A stretch of DNA of 64,000 nucleotides from assembly GCA_013398175.1 (NCBI GenBank), contig VZRZ01000509.1, forward strand, positions 1,684,016 through 1,748,015. Direction: 5' to 3'. The DNA comes from Climacteris rufus. Its lineage: Eukaryota; Chordata; Aves; Passeriformes; Climacteridae. The stretch's first letter is position 1, and the number at the start of each line of letters is the position of its first letter. Of this stretch, positions 12,182-23,900 are shown one piece after another. The translations under genes and the position numbers were made by a program. Below the pieces are notes generated by a model. That model saw only the letters and a list, made by a program, of their open reading frames with translations. It made no database searches and was not told where the DNA came from.

Positions 12182-14303
12182 ACCAAAAACTTTGGAGGTA
12201 GCCTCCAAAGGAATTTAGTAACTTTTAAATCCCATCTGACACCCAATCCAAAACCTACGGAAGTCAGCAGAGAGATTCCCATTTACTTAACTGAGCTCTG
12301 GATTGGGATCTCAGTTTCTCCACAAAAATCTGTTCTTGTCATGTTGCTAAACTGAAGGCTATTGAATATAGAGGATCTGAATTCAAAGTGTTTTCTAGCA
12401 TTTTCATCCAGCTACTTCAGAGGCCATCAAAGAAGGATCTTAGTGTATGAGGCATTGCAAATTTGTTTCTGAAAAGCCTTGTTTGCATGTTTGCTAAGGA
12501 TTATATCTGCTGGGAGGGATGTTTGGACAGTGCGTGTGGCTAGAGAGGTGGAGCTGTACCTCACCCACAGCTGAGCTTCTGCTTTGTGGACACCGGAGTG
12601 AATTTTGCATGAGGAACCAGTTTACTGGGGGTGCTCAGGGGGGTGATAAGGGTTTGCAGCGTGATTTGTGCTGCTGGAGCGTGCAGTCACTCACTTTACA
12701 CCAAACAGACAGAGATATGCGCAAGTTGAAGCGTGTCTGAGCAGGCACTTCAAGGCCAGATGATCCAAGGGTCAGGTTTACAAAGCTGTGGAGACAAGCA
12801 GAAGACAGATGCTTTGCAGAGCGATTGACACCTCCCCCTCACAGTGGCTTCTCTAAGTCTGTCAGGGAACCACTGAGCGGCTTTACAGCCCAGTCCATGT
12901 AAATCTTGACTCTGTGCTGTACTGGCCTGGTGAGTCACACCACAGGGCAGCCATCATTCACACTGCCAGCAGACCAAAGGTCCCGGGCAAAGGACGCTTT
13001 GCCACCTCCGCACAGCACAGCAGAGGTCCCTGTCATGGTCCTGTGCTGGCTCTGAGAGCTCAAGGTTTTCCCTTTCCCATCACGTCGGTTATGCCTGTCA
13101 GAGAAGCGGGACTCGGCGGGCTTGGCCGGTGTTTGTGCCGTGGCGTGGAGGAAGAGGGATGCAAACTGCAGGGAGCTACTGATGGTGGTGAGCTGACCGT
13201 CAGGCTTTCCAGCCCGGCCGCTGGAATGGGAAGGGGCTGGCTTGGCACCAGGCCCAGCGCTCTCGTGCAGGGGCTGCAGCTGTGGGAGCAGCAGTGCATG
13301 CACTGCGCTGGTGCAGCTCATGGCTGCTCTGAGGACTTGCCTACGTGGGAAAATTTACCAGCATAATTATCCCACTGTAATTATCCCAGGATAACTCTCC
13401 CCGTGGACGTGCTTAATATAACATAGGGTATGTACGAATAGATGGTAAATCTGCACAGATGGGGCTTAAGTTACATAGAGGAGGAATGTTTACATTGCAG
13501 CCCAGCAGCAAAGCACAGTTTTTATCCTTCTTCCCAGTAAATGTTACACCCAGAATTTTCTATGCTAGAGGTACTTTCAGGGGAAAGTACATGTCATTTG
13601 ATCTGATCAGCAAGAATGTAAAGCCTCACACTTGCCCTGTAACAGAGGGCACAACATTTGCTTTTAGAGAATTGCTGCAGGAGCCAGGGGAAAGGCTGGG
13701 ACACTGCCTTGTATCTCTATGTGATCCCGTTCAAATCTTTGCTGCTGTGGTCTGTGCAAGATAATGGTCTGTCCAAGATACTGTGACTGGACTTGGGAGA
13801 AATCCTTGGATTGCTAAAAGCTCTTCAAACATATTGTGATTTTGACTTTCTTTACCAGTCTTTCAGGTCAGATTCTGTTGCCAAATATTGTCATTCCCAC
13901 TGCTTGAGTGCTTAGTCCACTCTACTCTGATAACGCTCCTACTTGGGATTTTAGCTTCTTCAGTATGATAGAAGGTAAATAGCTGTGGAAATGATGAGCA
14001 CCAGGCTTTTTTTTTTATATACTCTGTGGTAAGAGACAGAATTTGCTGGGAGGAAGCTAATCTGCACCCTGTACAAGGGGGAAGATGGCTGCACTTCCTG
14101 AAGCCTGCTCAGCATTCACCCATCACTGCTGCTGTTATCGTGACTGAGGGTGAAGCACAGGCATCCATCATCACGAATTGCTTGGCCAAACTGACTTTAT
14201 TGACAGCACTCCCAAAAGGAAGTGATAATTTTAATTTGTGGCCAAGTCAATTCCAAAGCAAAGAGGAAAAAAATCAAAATAATAGCTAATCTCTCTAACC
14301 TGT

Positions 14304-14436
14304 CTTTTAATTTTCTTTTTTAAGAAAATTAAATTTTATTAATTTTTTTATTAAATTAAATTAATTAAATTTTAAGAAAATTAAATTAAGAAAATTAAAT
14401 TAAAAGAAAAATTTTCTTTTTCTTTTAATTTAAAAT
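14304..14436. repeat. AT-rich inverted repeat / low-complexity block
   Basis: About 130 bp of TTTTAATT, AAATTAAA and AGAAAATTAAAT modules with almost no G or C. It contains near-perfect inverted repeats; for example TTAAAAGAAAAA faces TTTTTCTTTTAA at about 14399-14430. It lies about 440 bp upstream of exon 2. Confidence 0.85.
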
Positions 14437-14878
14437 AACAAGAGTCATGTGATAATAGCCTGGAAGAAGTGGTATGATAAAATAAGCAGCAACACTTGGA
14501 AACAAATTTTGGAGTTGAAATTACTCAGCTAAGTGGGTGGTCAAGTTTAGGTCCGATGCATTTGCTATTATTAGAAGGCCAGGAGTAAAATAATTACAAG
14601 TGGTTTTATTCCCTGGATTATGCCTAAACCAAACCTCCAGACCTAAGCAGTCTCATCCATTGTCAGGTGCTGAAATTACCTCTGAGACTCAGTTCATCTG
14701 CAGTCTCACCAGGAACAGTAAGTTCCAGAAATCCCATAAAAACCTTTGATTTGCGCAACGCAATTTCCAAAACTTCAGCTGGTCTTTCTTTTCCAGTCTC
14801 TGAGATAGAGTTATTTTAGGATTGTTGCCCATGTGAAATTGTACCGTGTTCACCAGAGCCTTTTCTCTTGTTTTCCAG

Positions 14879-14963
14879 CCTGCTGAAAAATCGTGGCCTT
14901 GCAGTGAGGCAGCTGACTCGCTTCCGGTTCTACTAAAAAATTTGGAAATGGCCTCTGTGTCAG
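14879..14963 (+). other. TRAF3IP2: TRAF3IP2 exon 2 (5' UTR and start codon)
   Basis: The acceptor TTTTCCAG precedes 14879 and the donor CAG|GTTAGT follows 14963. The first 69 bases are untranslated and contain no upstream ATG. The first ATG is at 14948 in good context (GGAAATGG), and the exon carries five codons plus one base. Confidence 0.8.
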
Positions 14964-17900
14964 GTTAGTCCAAATTACAACTCTCTACTAGCTTCACTCC
15001 AGCTAACCCTCTACTTTCTTGTTTTGCCAAAAGTCAGCCAGACCTTTCTTGCTGTTTTCTGCCATCCTTTTAAAAAGCATTAAAGTATAAAGAATATAAA
15101 GGATACATATTGCTACTAAAGTATAAAGAATATAAGGGATACATATTGCCCTTCAGTATTCCAGCTCACAGTCACTGAACGATGACTGATGATCAGCATT
15201 TGACTCTGTGGCTGTCCATCCACAGTGTTCCTTCTCTCGATTTTTCAGGCACTTTTGTGGGTCGAAGCATACCAGTCGAAGTGGATGAATCTATGCCGTG
15301 GTCCCAATTACCTGAACATGTCTTGGAAAAGGCTTTGCAGCCTTCTGGAGAGGATGTGGAGGATGAGGAGGCCCAGAGACCATGTGTTGCTCGAACACCT
15401 CAGACCGATCCATCCTGCCTTTGCAGAGCACCAGCACATTGTCAGTCAGCGCTGTTCATGGAGCCGGACAGCAGCTTGTGGTCAAAATATACTGATCCTG
15501 ATGGAGATGGACGCTTCTGTTCCCCTGGTGAATCAATAGCAGGAGTATTTCCCTCGAAGACGCATCTTACAGCTATGGACAAACCAGGCACGCAGCCAAG
15601 ATCACAGCTTTCAGCTGACACCAGGCACAACTCCAGTAAATCAGAGCAGATCTTGTCTGATGTTCCTGAGAACTCGCTGGAGGACAGCAGCCAAGGGAGT
15701 TCACAGTCACACCAGCCCTCAGGAAACAGACTCCTGGCAGAGCTGGGGACTGTAGATACAGGCTACAACTCCCAGTCACAAGATGTCATGGGCATCAGGC
15801 ATCTGGAGCCCCCCTTACCACTGGTGTCTGTGCTGAACCCCCAGGACCTCCCAGGACCGCTGATCTCCAGAGAGTTTCTTGGACCTGAGCATCAGCAGTG
15901 TCCTATGTGCCAGCACTTGCCCCATCCCAACAGCCCCTCGCAAGCCCACGGCTGCTTCAGGCACTGCTGCCCTGCAGAGCAGCGCCCCCAGGGCCCATGT
16001 GAGTAGCACCTCTCGCCCCTCGGGAGGTTCTCTGGCCGCATCTCAGCCACCGTCCAACCAAGGTGGTGTTTCCAGCGCAGCCCGCAATTACTACTCTTTT
16101 TAAGCATCTATTTGCAGTCCATTTTACAATTTCAGATTTTTGGGCTTTGTGGCTGGACTCTCTGATGCAAAACCTCTGCACCTCTAAGTTAAAGAGGTCG
16201 TGGTTACTCATCAAAGGCAGGCAAATGATTTTGCCTAGAAACTACCCTTTGTCGGTCACGCTGAGCATGCACAGCCTCTCCCTGCTGTTATTTCATATTC
16301 TAGTCATTTCCTTCCTCCTTGCATCAGTCATTCGGCAGCCTCCTATACCGACTCAATTCCTGTTGTTTTCATAGATTTCCTTGCTCCCACTTGGATCCCC
16401 AAAGTTGAGAATTTCCTGCCAGGACCAGGATGGGAGGTTACCCTTGATCTCCATAAATAGTACCTCCCAGCACTGTGACCAGACTCACCCATGTGTTTTA
16501 TTTCTGTGTGGAAAGAGCATGACATCCATCATCCTCATATTTTTCTGTTGTCAGCTGAAATGAAAGCTCATTACTTAAAATGGAGCCCTCTCAGCTGCTG
16601 CTGATTGTGTTGCTGAGCGCTGATGTGACTCCCTCAATATGGGCGTTTTGGCTCTGGGAGGCTACGGCGCAGCTTACAGCCTGCTATTAATTAGTATTCC
16701 TTTTCAGTCTCTCAGATTTTTATCTGTTATGAAGTGGGCTTTGAACATTCAACAGCAATATCATTGTTTTAATATAATTTATATTACATTAGGCTCATGA
16801 GACCCTGACCTGTTTTGGGCTGGCTTTGTAATAAAAAGCTGTAGGCCTGTTCTGATAACCCTTTATTATTTTTTTTAACCTTCTTTTGTCTCCAGAGCAT
16901 TTATATTGCATCCGTTTAAGGAGTTTTGTCATTCCAGCAATGTGCTATAAGTAGGTATATGAAAGAGGAGGGTTTCAGAAACTCGGTTTCTAGCACTGAT
17001 TTTGGAACTTTGTAAAGGGACAGGGGCTGCAGACAGACTTTCAACAATGCCTACAGCTTAACGTTTGGAAAATGTCCTCTGTACCTTCTCCTTCCAGTTC
17101 AGCTCTAAGCAGACAAAGAGCTGGTTGCACAACACTCCTCACTATTTACCTCCGTTTACCTCCTCCGCAAGCGGGCATCGTGAGAAGTAGGACATTAACT
17201 GAATGAGCACATTTTGTTTGAAAGCAGGAGCTCTTGAAAGGCTTTCTTTAGAAAAATCACTGCCGTTTCAGCCATATCCAGAGGGCAAAAAGAGTAAAGT
17301 AAACTCAGATGGCTGGAGCAGATTTGGTCAGGACCAAGAAGCTGGCAACTGTACTCCTGTTTCTCACATGCCCGGTACAGCGTAAATCACCTCCTGACAG
17401 CTCCTTGTGTTTCAGATAATTGTTGGGCAGTGGCAGCCCACAACAAAGCTCTGCAGTTCGTGTGTTGCAACACGCCTCCCCTGGGGAATAGCAACTGTGC
17501 CCGCAGGCTCTAAGCTGGCTCCGGGCACCTGCTATTTGAGATACAACAGCAAAACTGCCTCTGAAGGCAAAGAAATGCTCGCAACAATGCCGTGTGCCCG
17601 GGGATCATTATTTCAGATATTTGTGTTGAGAGATGTGGGGGGGTGTGGGCACACAGGCCTGGCCATGCTGTGCTGTGAACAGCAGTGGCTGCATCCATTA
17701 ATGTACTGTAGCATCAGACAGACCTGAAGGAGGCTGGTGAAACACTGGCCTTAAAACCTCCAAACCAAACTGAGTCTCCCAGATCCCTGCCAGTTCCCTA
17801 GAGCTGGTCGTGAGGAATCCATGAGGACATCATACTGACTTGCAATATTGTTTTCTCAGACCCTTTTGGCCTGTTCTGTTGCAAACAGTTACAGGGGGAA

Positions 17901-20900
17901 GCGGGAAAATCTCCTAAAACAATCTCAACAAATACAATGTTGCTGACTCACAATTTCATCAGGAATCTCTTTGTAATTTTGGGGTTGTTTGGAGGGGTTT
18001 TTCTTAAGTGTTGGCTCCTGGAATTGGAGTATTTATCAAAGCTTTGTTTTGTTTCTTTTTCCTCCCTTTGAAAATGAAAAAAAGAGAGAGAGAGATGGCC
18101 CTCGTGGCTGCTAGGGAAAGCATGACCCAAAAATAGCTAAAAGGATTTTTTAAAAAAAGAGTTTGGAGGGAAGAGAGCATTTGAGTACTGCAGCTTTTAG
18201 AGACAGCTCATAACACCATAATCATGCAGTGCTAATAAGCCCTGCCAGGCTGGACTTTGATCTGCACACAGCAGCTTGGAAGTGCACAGAGCTGCTGCCT
18301 AATGAAAACTGCAAGCAGAAAGACTGAGGGGGAAAAAAAATTACTTTTCCCCATTTGGGAAACAAACAGCTTACAATCCTTTCTCTTTCAGTTTATGCCA
18401 ACAGTTCCAATGCACTATAGTTATTAATCAGTATTACGTGAGTGTGGCCAGCAACAGTAAAGGTTTTCAGAGTTACTTGTGCAGAATTGTCACTTCGGGT
18501 TTCCCATGCAGCCTTCTGGATGGCAATGGGAACAGCAGCAAGGCCTTAAAAGGTCACTTTGAAAGAAAACTCACACAGGGTGAAGTAAAAAACTGAGATT
18601 ATTTTTCCTCTTTTCATTTACAGTAATCACAGTCTGTTTAGCCTTAGTGTTGCAAACTGATTTGTTCCAGGATTTTGCATCTGCTTTCATGAGAACTTTG
18701 GGATGATTCATTTTCGCAAGTTATTGCCAAAAAGAAATTAAAAAAAAAAAAAAAACAAAAAACAAACTACCAAAAACCACTGAGGCATGGTAAGTGCAGG
18801 GACAAGGCAGCTCTGAATGTTTAACTGTCAGTTGTCCCAACAGCTCAGCTGAGAGCAGGATCTGCCATATGTGAATGGGAAATAGGAAGCTTCAGACTCC
18901 AAAACGTTCCTTCATCTGGCTTCTTTCAGAGCAAGATACCTGCAAAAGCCTCCAAACTGCTCAGTTTCCTGAGACATGAAGGAGGACGTGCCTGGAAAGG
19001 AATAAACACAAACTGAGGCAAAAATGTGTTGGCTGAAATGATAGTTGCTGCCTTTATTTTCTCACCCTCCCAGATGGCAGAGCTCTGTACCAACATTTTG
19101 CAGAGCCATCGCAACCACTTCCTCCTGTTCCTGGACCTTGCATGAGGATTATCCGCCCGGCCCAGCAAGTCATCCCACACTACTCAAACCCTCGTGGTGC
19201 CAAGGGCACTGCAGACCGACCCCCCCAGAGGATGTGCTCCTCCCCTGGTCCTCCTCGATTCCCGTAAGTATGCCCTGGGGGAATGGGGGGTTGTGGGAGG
19301 TGGAAGTTCCTCTGATCTGATTTTGTGGGCTTTCAACCAATAATTTAGAATCTTTGTACTGTGAGCGTGCCTGGGTGGCAGGGGTACGTGTGAGATGCTG
19401 GGTCGTTTTCTTTATTTGCTGTTTTACGCCCAGTGGGGGCCTGACCCTCTCCTAGAGAACTTCAAAGCCGGATACCTGATATGTTGTTAGAGCACAACCT
19501 GAAATGCATGCATTAAGGAAGATAAATGCCGGAAGGTTAAAGGGATGAGGGGTTGAAAAATATCTCAGCTGAAACTGTAGAGCTCTCCGGCTCACGGGCA
19601 AAGGTCAATTTGGTGGCTCGCTGGCGTCTTCAGCTTTATGCTGTACCAGCTTGGGATGACTTAATCACTGGATTCCAGTGATTTCCTTCTTATCTCTTCT
19701 GTGGTGCAGAGAAAGAGAGAGAAAACCCCATCAATGCTGATGAATCTCTACAATGCAGTTTGCAGCTTTTTCTATGATTTTTCATAGCAAAATGTCTGGC
19801 ACTTTTCATCCAGAGCTTTCAAATATTAATTTACCAGGCCTTATATCCTTTTAAGTATGTCATTAGCAGATGGAAAATCCTATCCATGAAGGGTTTTGTC
19901 CAGACTCAGTTACATAAAGACAAATCGAAGCTTCAAAGTATTAAGGATATCTGAAATCAGACCATTTTTATTCAAGTGCCACAAGACTCTTAGAGGTGTT
20001 AGGCTTTCAGGCATCTGTGCTTGAAAATGTCCACTTAGGTGACATGGTCTTGGCAGGAAACTGTGAGAATGGGCAGGACAAAAGAGGGAAGACAACTGAA
20101 ATAGCATTCTGCTCTGGCCTGTGAAAAGTTACAGGCTGTAACACAAAAGTGACAGCAAGACAGGGCAGTACCCACAGCAGAGAGAATTGCACTGAGAAGT
20201 TTGTATGAAAATGTAAAAATAGTCGGGAATAGTGGGTATCCTTTGCAGTAGTAAAATTTAAAACCAGACTCCTAATTTTTGGCACATTTGTTAGATAAGG
20301 TGGAGCTTTAGGCAGATCTATAAATTAGCCTCTGGCTAGGTTTTTTTGTGGCCATTGGCGAGGTATGTGTTGCTTTTATTGGTACTTTCTTCTTCTGAAA
20401 AGGATGCAGAATGCATGGGGTCTGTCCTGCGGCTGCAGGGCCAGGGTTTGCAGGCTGACTCCTGGAACAGCAGTTGTGTGTTGGTAATGTTTGCCTATAG
20501 AGTGTTTCGTAACAGAAAACATCTGCACCCAAATGAATAAACCAAATCTTAATGTGACAACAGAAAACATGCTGTGACCAGCCTGTCATCATTCAGTTAA
20601 GGAGGGCTAGGAAAAAAAAAAGAGAGTGGTCTTGATTGACTAAACATCACGGCTCTGGGGGGAAAAGCTCTCAGAGAAACCTAATGCTCATCCAAAAGAT
20701 TCAATCCAGTGGATTCCAAGCACACCTCACGTAAAAATCTCTGGAGATTCACCTTCCCATTGATTTAAATTGTGAAGCCAAAGTGCAGTAGAACAAGAAC
20801 TGCTAAGCTTCCTAAAATCGTCCCTTTCTGTCTGTTGGCTACAACATTAGGCAAGGTTACTGCAGGTCTGGAATGCCAGTCGCTGACATGAGAAACCCTC

Positions 20901-23900
20901 GTTTGTGTCTGCCCTTGCTGGTCAAGAAACTTTCCCTTTAGCAAAACTTTGGGTTTGTCCAAAACTGGTGACCCTCCAAAGCTGGACCTGGAGTTCCCTT
21001 GTAGATCCATTTTTCCCAGTTCCCACCTTTCTCTGTGCCTCTTATGCTGCACAGGACATTGTGAGAGTATCTGAGGTGCCATAAAGTATCCTGTACCTTT
21101 AGATAATGGGAAGAGGTTACTCAAGGGCCACCCTGCTCCCATATGTGCATAACAACATCCAGGACACAGCATTATTTCTCACTCAGAAACAGTCTTTGCT
21201 CCTGGTATTTGCAAGCTGAACAGCTTTCAGCTATGGTGTGACTTACTTCCTCTGATTAATGTTGTTTCTACGATAAACTGCTTCTTGTGGTAGCCTGTCA
21301 CCAAGGTATCTGTTCCAAAGACACTGTAATAACTAAGCAGATATGCTGAGCCAAGCATTTCTACAAGAACTTTTCACAGCTAATATGCAGATATAGTTCT
21401 TAGTGTGTTATTAAAAGAAAAAAAACTCTGAATTTTGCCTGAAAATAAGTATTTTTAAAATCCTCACTCGGTTTTCTTTGTAGAAACCAGCTATACAACC
21501 ATTCACCTAATGGTCAGCTGCCCCCCAAGGCATGTGGCCCAGATGAAGCATGCAGTTGTCCTTCTGACAATTTTCCATCTCCAGCTGCTGTCCCGAGACC
21601 TCTCAGTAATCCTGCAGCCAAGGGAACTCTGAGAACCAGCAATCTGCCGGAGGAGTTGCGTAAGTGGTTAGCAAATTTGTTCTGTGCAAGATTTTACAGC
21701 AAAGCCTAACAGCTTTAGGTGGGAAAGCTCCAGAGGGTGAAGGGGGAGGAGAAGGCAGGGGGAAATGACATTAAGACACAAAGACCACAAGGGAAGAAAA
21801 TACTGAGTGTCATCACATCTGTTGGGTGTGAGTGTCTGTGTTCGGTGGGATGGAATTATCCCCTTGAATCCTGGAAACATAATTGTCATTAATTGTTTGT
21901 TATTTTGTTTACAAAAAGTAAATACTGTTTAGATTGTTTTCATAACTCCTTGCTAAACAGGATGTCCCTTTGAGGCAGGAGGGGCTGGAGCTTACCGTAA
22001 AAGACTAATAATAAACAAAGCCCTAGGGATAAAGTGTTTCTGCCTGTCCCAAACCAGACAAATATGTTGAGCTTTGACCTCAGTTGTTCCCTGAAATGTT
22101 GAGTGGAGAGGACTGTAGGTCAGGAACCCATGCTGAGGCCAGCACAAGCTCTGCCTGAGGTGCTTCTATTGCCACCAGCCCCACAAATGCATTCACTCTT
22201 CAGCTCTTACAGGAAAGCCAGGTTTCAGAAAAATGGCTCCTTTCTGAATGCCAAGCTGACTAGTAGGTGAGGTGTACCATTGCTAAGAGCCCTCCACATC
22301 TCTCCTGAGATTTTGTTTTTTCCTTTATTCTTCATTCTGCGCATCACCTTTCACATCTCTCTGGCCTGTAGGAGTGAGTGATACCACGTGCTACTCTTGG
22401 ATAGACCCTACTTTATCAGTTAGTGTGTCCTAGATGGAGGAATTACTGGATAAAACAGTGTCATTTGTGGTACAGACACAGCTGGATTAGATCAGCCAGC
22501 TGGCTTACCCTGCTGCAAATCCATGATTCTTTAGTTAGTAGGAAAACCCCTCCCACAAGGCAAAGACGTTGCTGTCACCATCTGTGCGTGCTGCCTGCAC
22601 AGGAGTTAATTCTGCTCCAAGGAGAGGCAGTATGACACGTGTAGAGCCCCCTCCAGCTCTGGGCCAGAGCAGTGGGTCTGGGAAAGCTGTGCTGGCTGCA
22701 GCTGGTGAAGGTAGCACTAGCTCTGGGTGAGAGCCCAACCTCAAGTAATGCCAAAGGGCTGGGAAAACGCAGCTCTGGCCGCAGGGCAGGGGGAGCAGCA
22801 GAGGGATGTTACCCTCTGCATCTTGCTGGTAAGGCAGGAGGAGCTCAAATCTAGAGCAAGGTTCTGTACAGGGGGTTGGTTACAACACCGAGCCACTGCA
22901 CCATCCTGCATCCAATCCATAAACAATCCAGAGAGTCCTAAGTGGGCAGCACCTGCAGCATGATGGAGAAGGAGGGCTGTGACAGTCTCACCCCCTGAAT
23001 GGTGTATTTAAATGTGTTACATGCTGATACAGACTCTCTCTCCCAGGCAAGGTCTTTATAACCTACTCGGTGGACACGGCGGTGGAGGTTATGAAATTTG
23101 TGAACTTCCTGTCTGTAAATGGATTTCAGACTGCTGTAAGTATTTCTTCCACAGAAAATTACTTTCAACCAGGGAAGAAAAGAGATATTTTTTAGAAAGA
23201 GCAGAGGCAATACACTGTCCATTTAAATGTTTTTCTGTTTATCATCACATTTTGTAGGCTAAGGAAGATACAAATAGAATGAACTAGCCTTGGCTTTGCA
23301 AGTTGTAACTTAAATGATCTCCCTTTTCATTTATTCTTCAGTTTTATGCTTTGAAATGTGCTTTAATTTTATGCTTTGAAATGTGTTTTAATAATGACCC
23401 TGGAAAATTTCATTAGTGACAGCAGATACCAGATGGACAATAGTATGAGGTTTTGTGAGCTATTCCATTAACATTGTCTGACTCTGGGCTGCAGGGAAAG
23501 AAGTTGTGCATCTTTCCTAGGGGAATCGGGCATGCTTGTTATAAACAAGGAAAAGAGTAGGTGCCATATCATTGCCACGAAATGGGGAGGAAAGGTGAAA
23601 GGATGCTCACCATGGCCTTTCATTCCCTTGCAGATTGATATCTTTGAGGACACAGTACGAGGTATTGACATCATTAAGTGGATGGAGCGCTACCTAGGTG
23701 ATGTATGTAAGGGCAATTTTACCTTGTTCATAGCAGAGGTGGCCTGAGGAAAATGGTTGAATTATTCTAATAGCAACAGGGACAGAATCAAAATGCAAGA
23801 CCCTACTATTGTCTTCCTTGCCCCTACAGAAATGGCTGAGACCTTGCAGAGAGAGTGTAGGCAAATCTCACTTCTGAATCTGACAGTCCCAAATCTCTTT

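Larger units (their letters stand above)
7486..14878 (+). other. TRAF3IP2: TRAF3IP2 intron 1
   Basis: A 7.4 kb intron bounded by GTAAGA and TTTTCCAG. It holds a CCCTCT-type repeat just after the CpG island, a minus-strand exon-like frame at about 10.9-11.2 kb, a poly-A tract near 12168, and an AT-rich inverted repeat shortly before exon 2. No other gene is supported. Confidence 0.6.

Noticed and set aside
15182..16006. Continuous 274-codon frame as a single-exon gene
   Set aside because: Its first 67 bases are intron 2 and its last eight are past the exon 3 donor. Only 15249-15998 belongs to TRAF3IP2.
22480..22530. CR1-tail-like string in intron 5
   Set aside because: Only a loose match to GGATTAGAT...CCATGATTCT. 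Too diverged to call.
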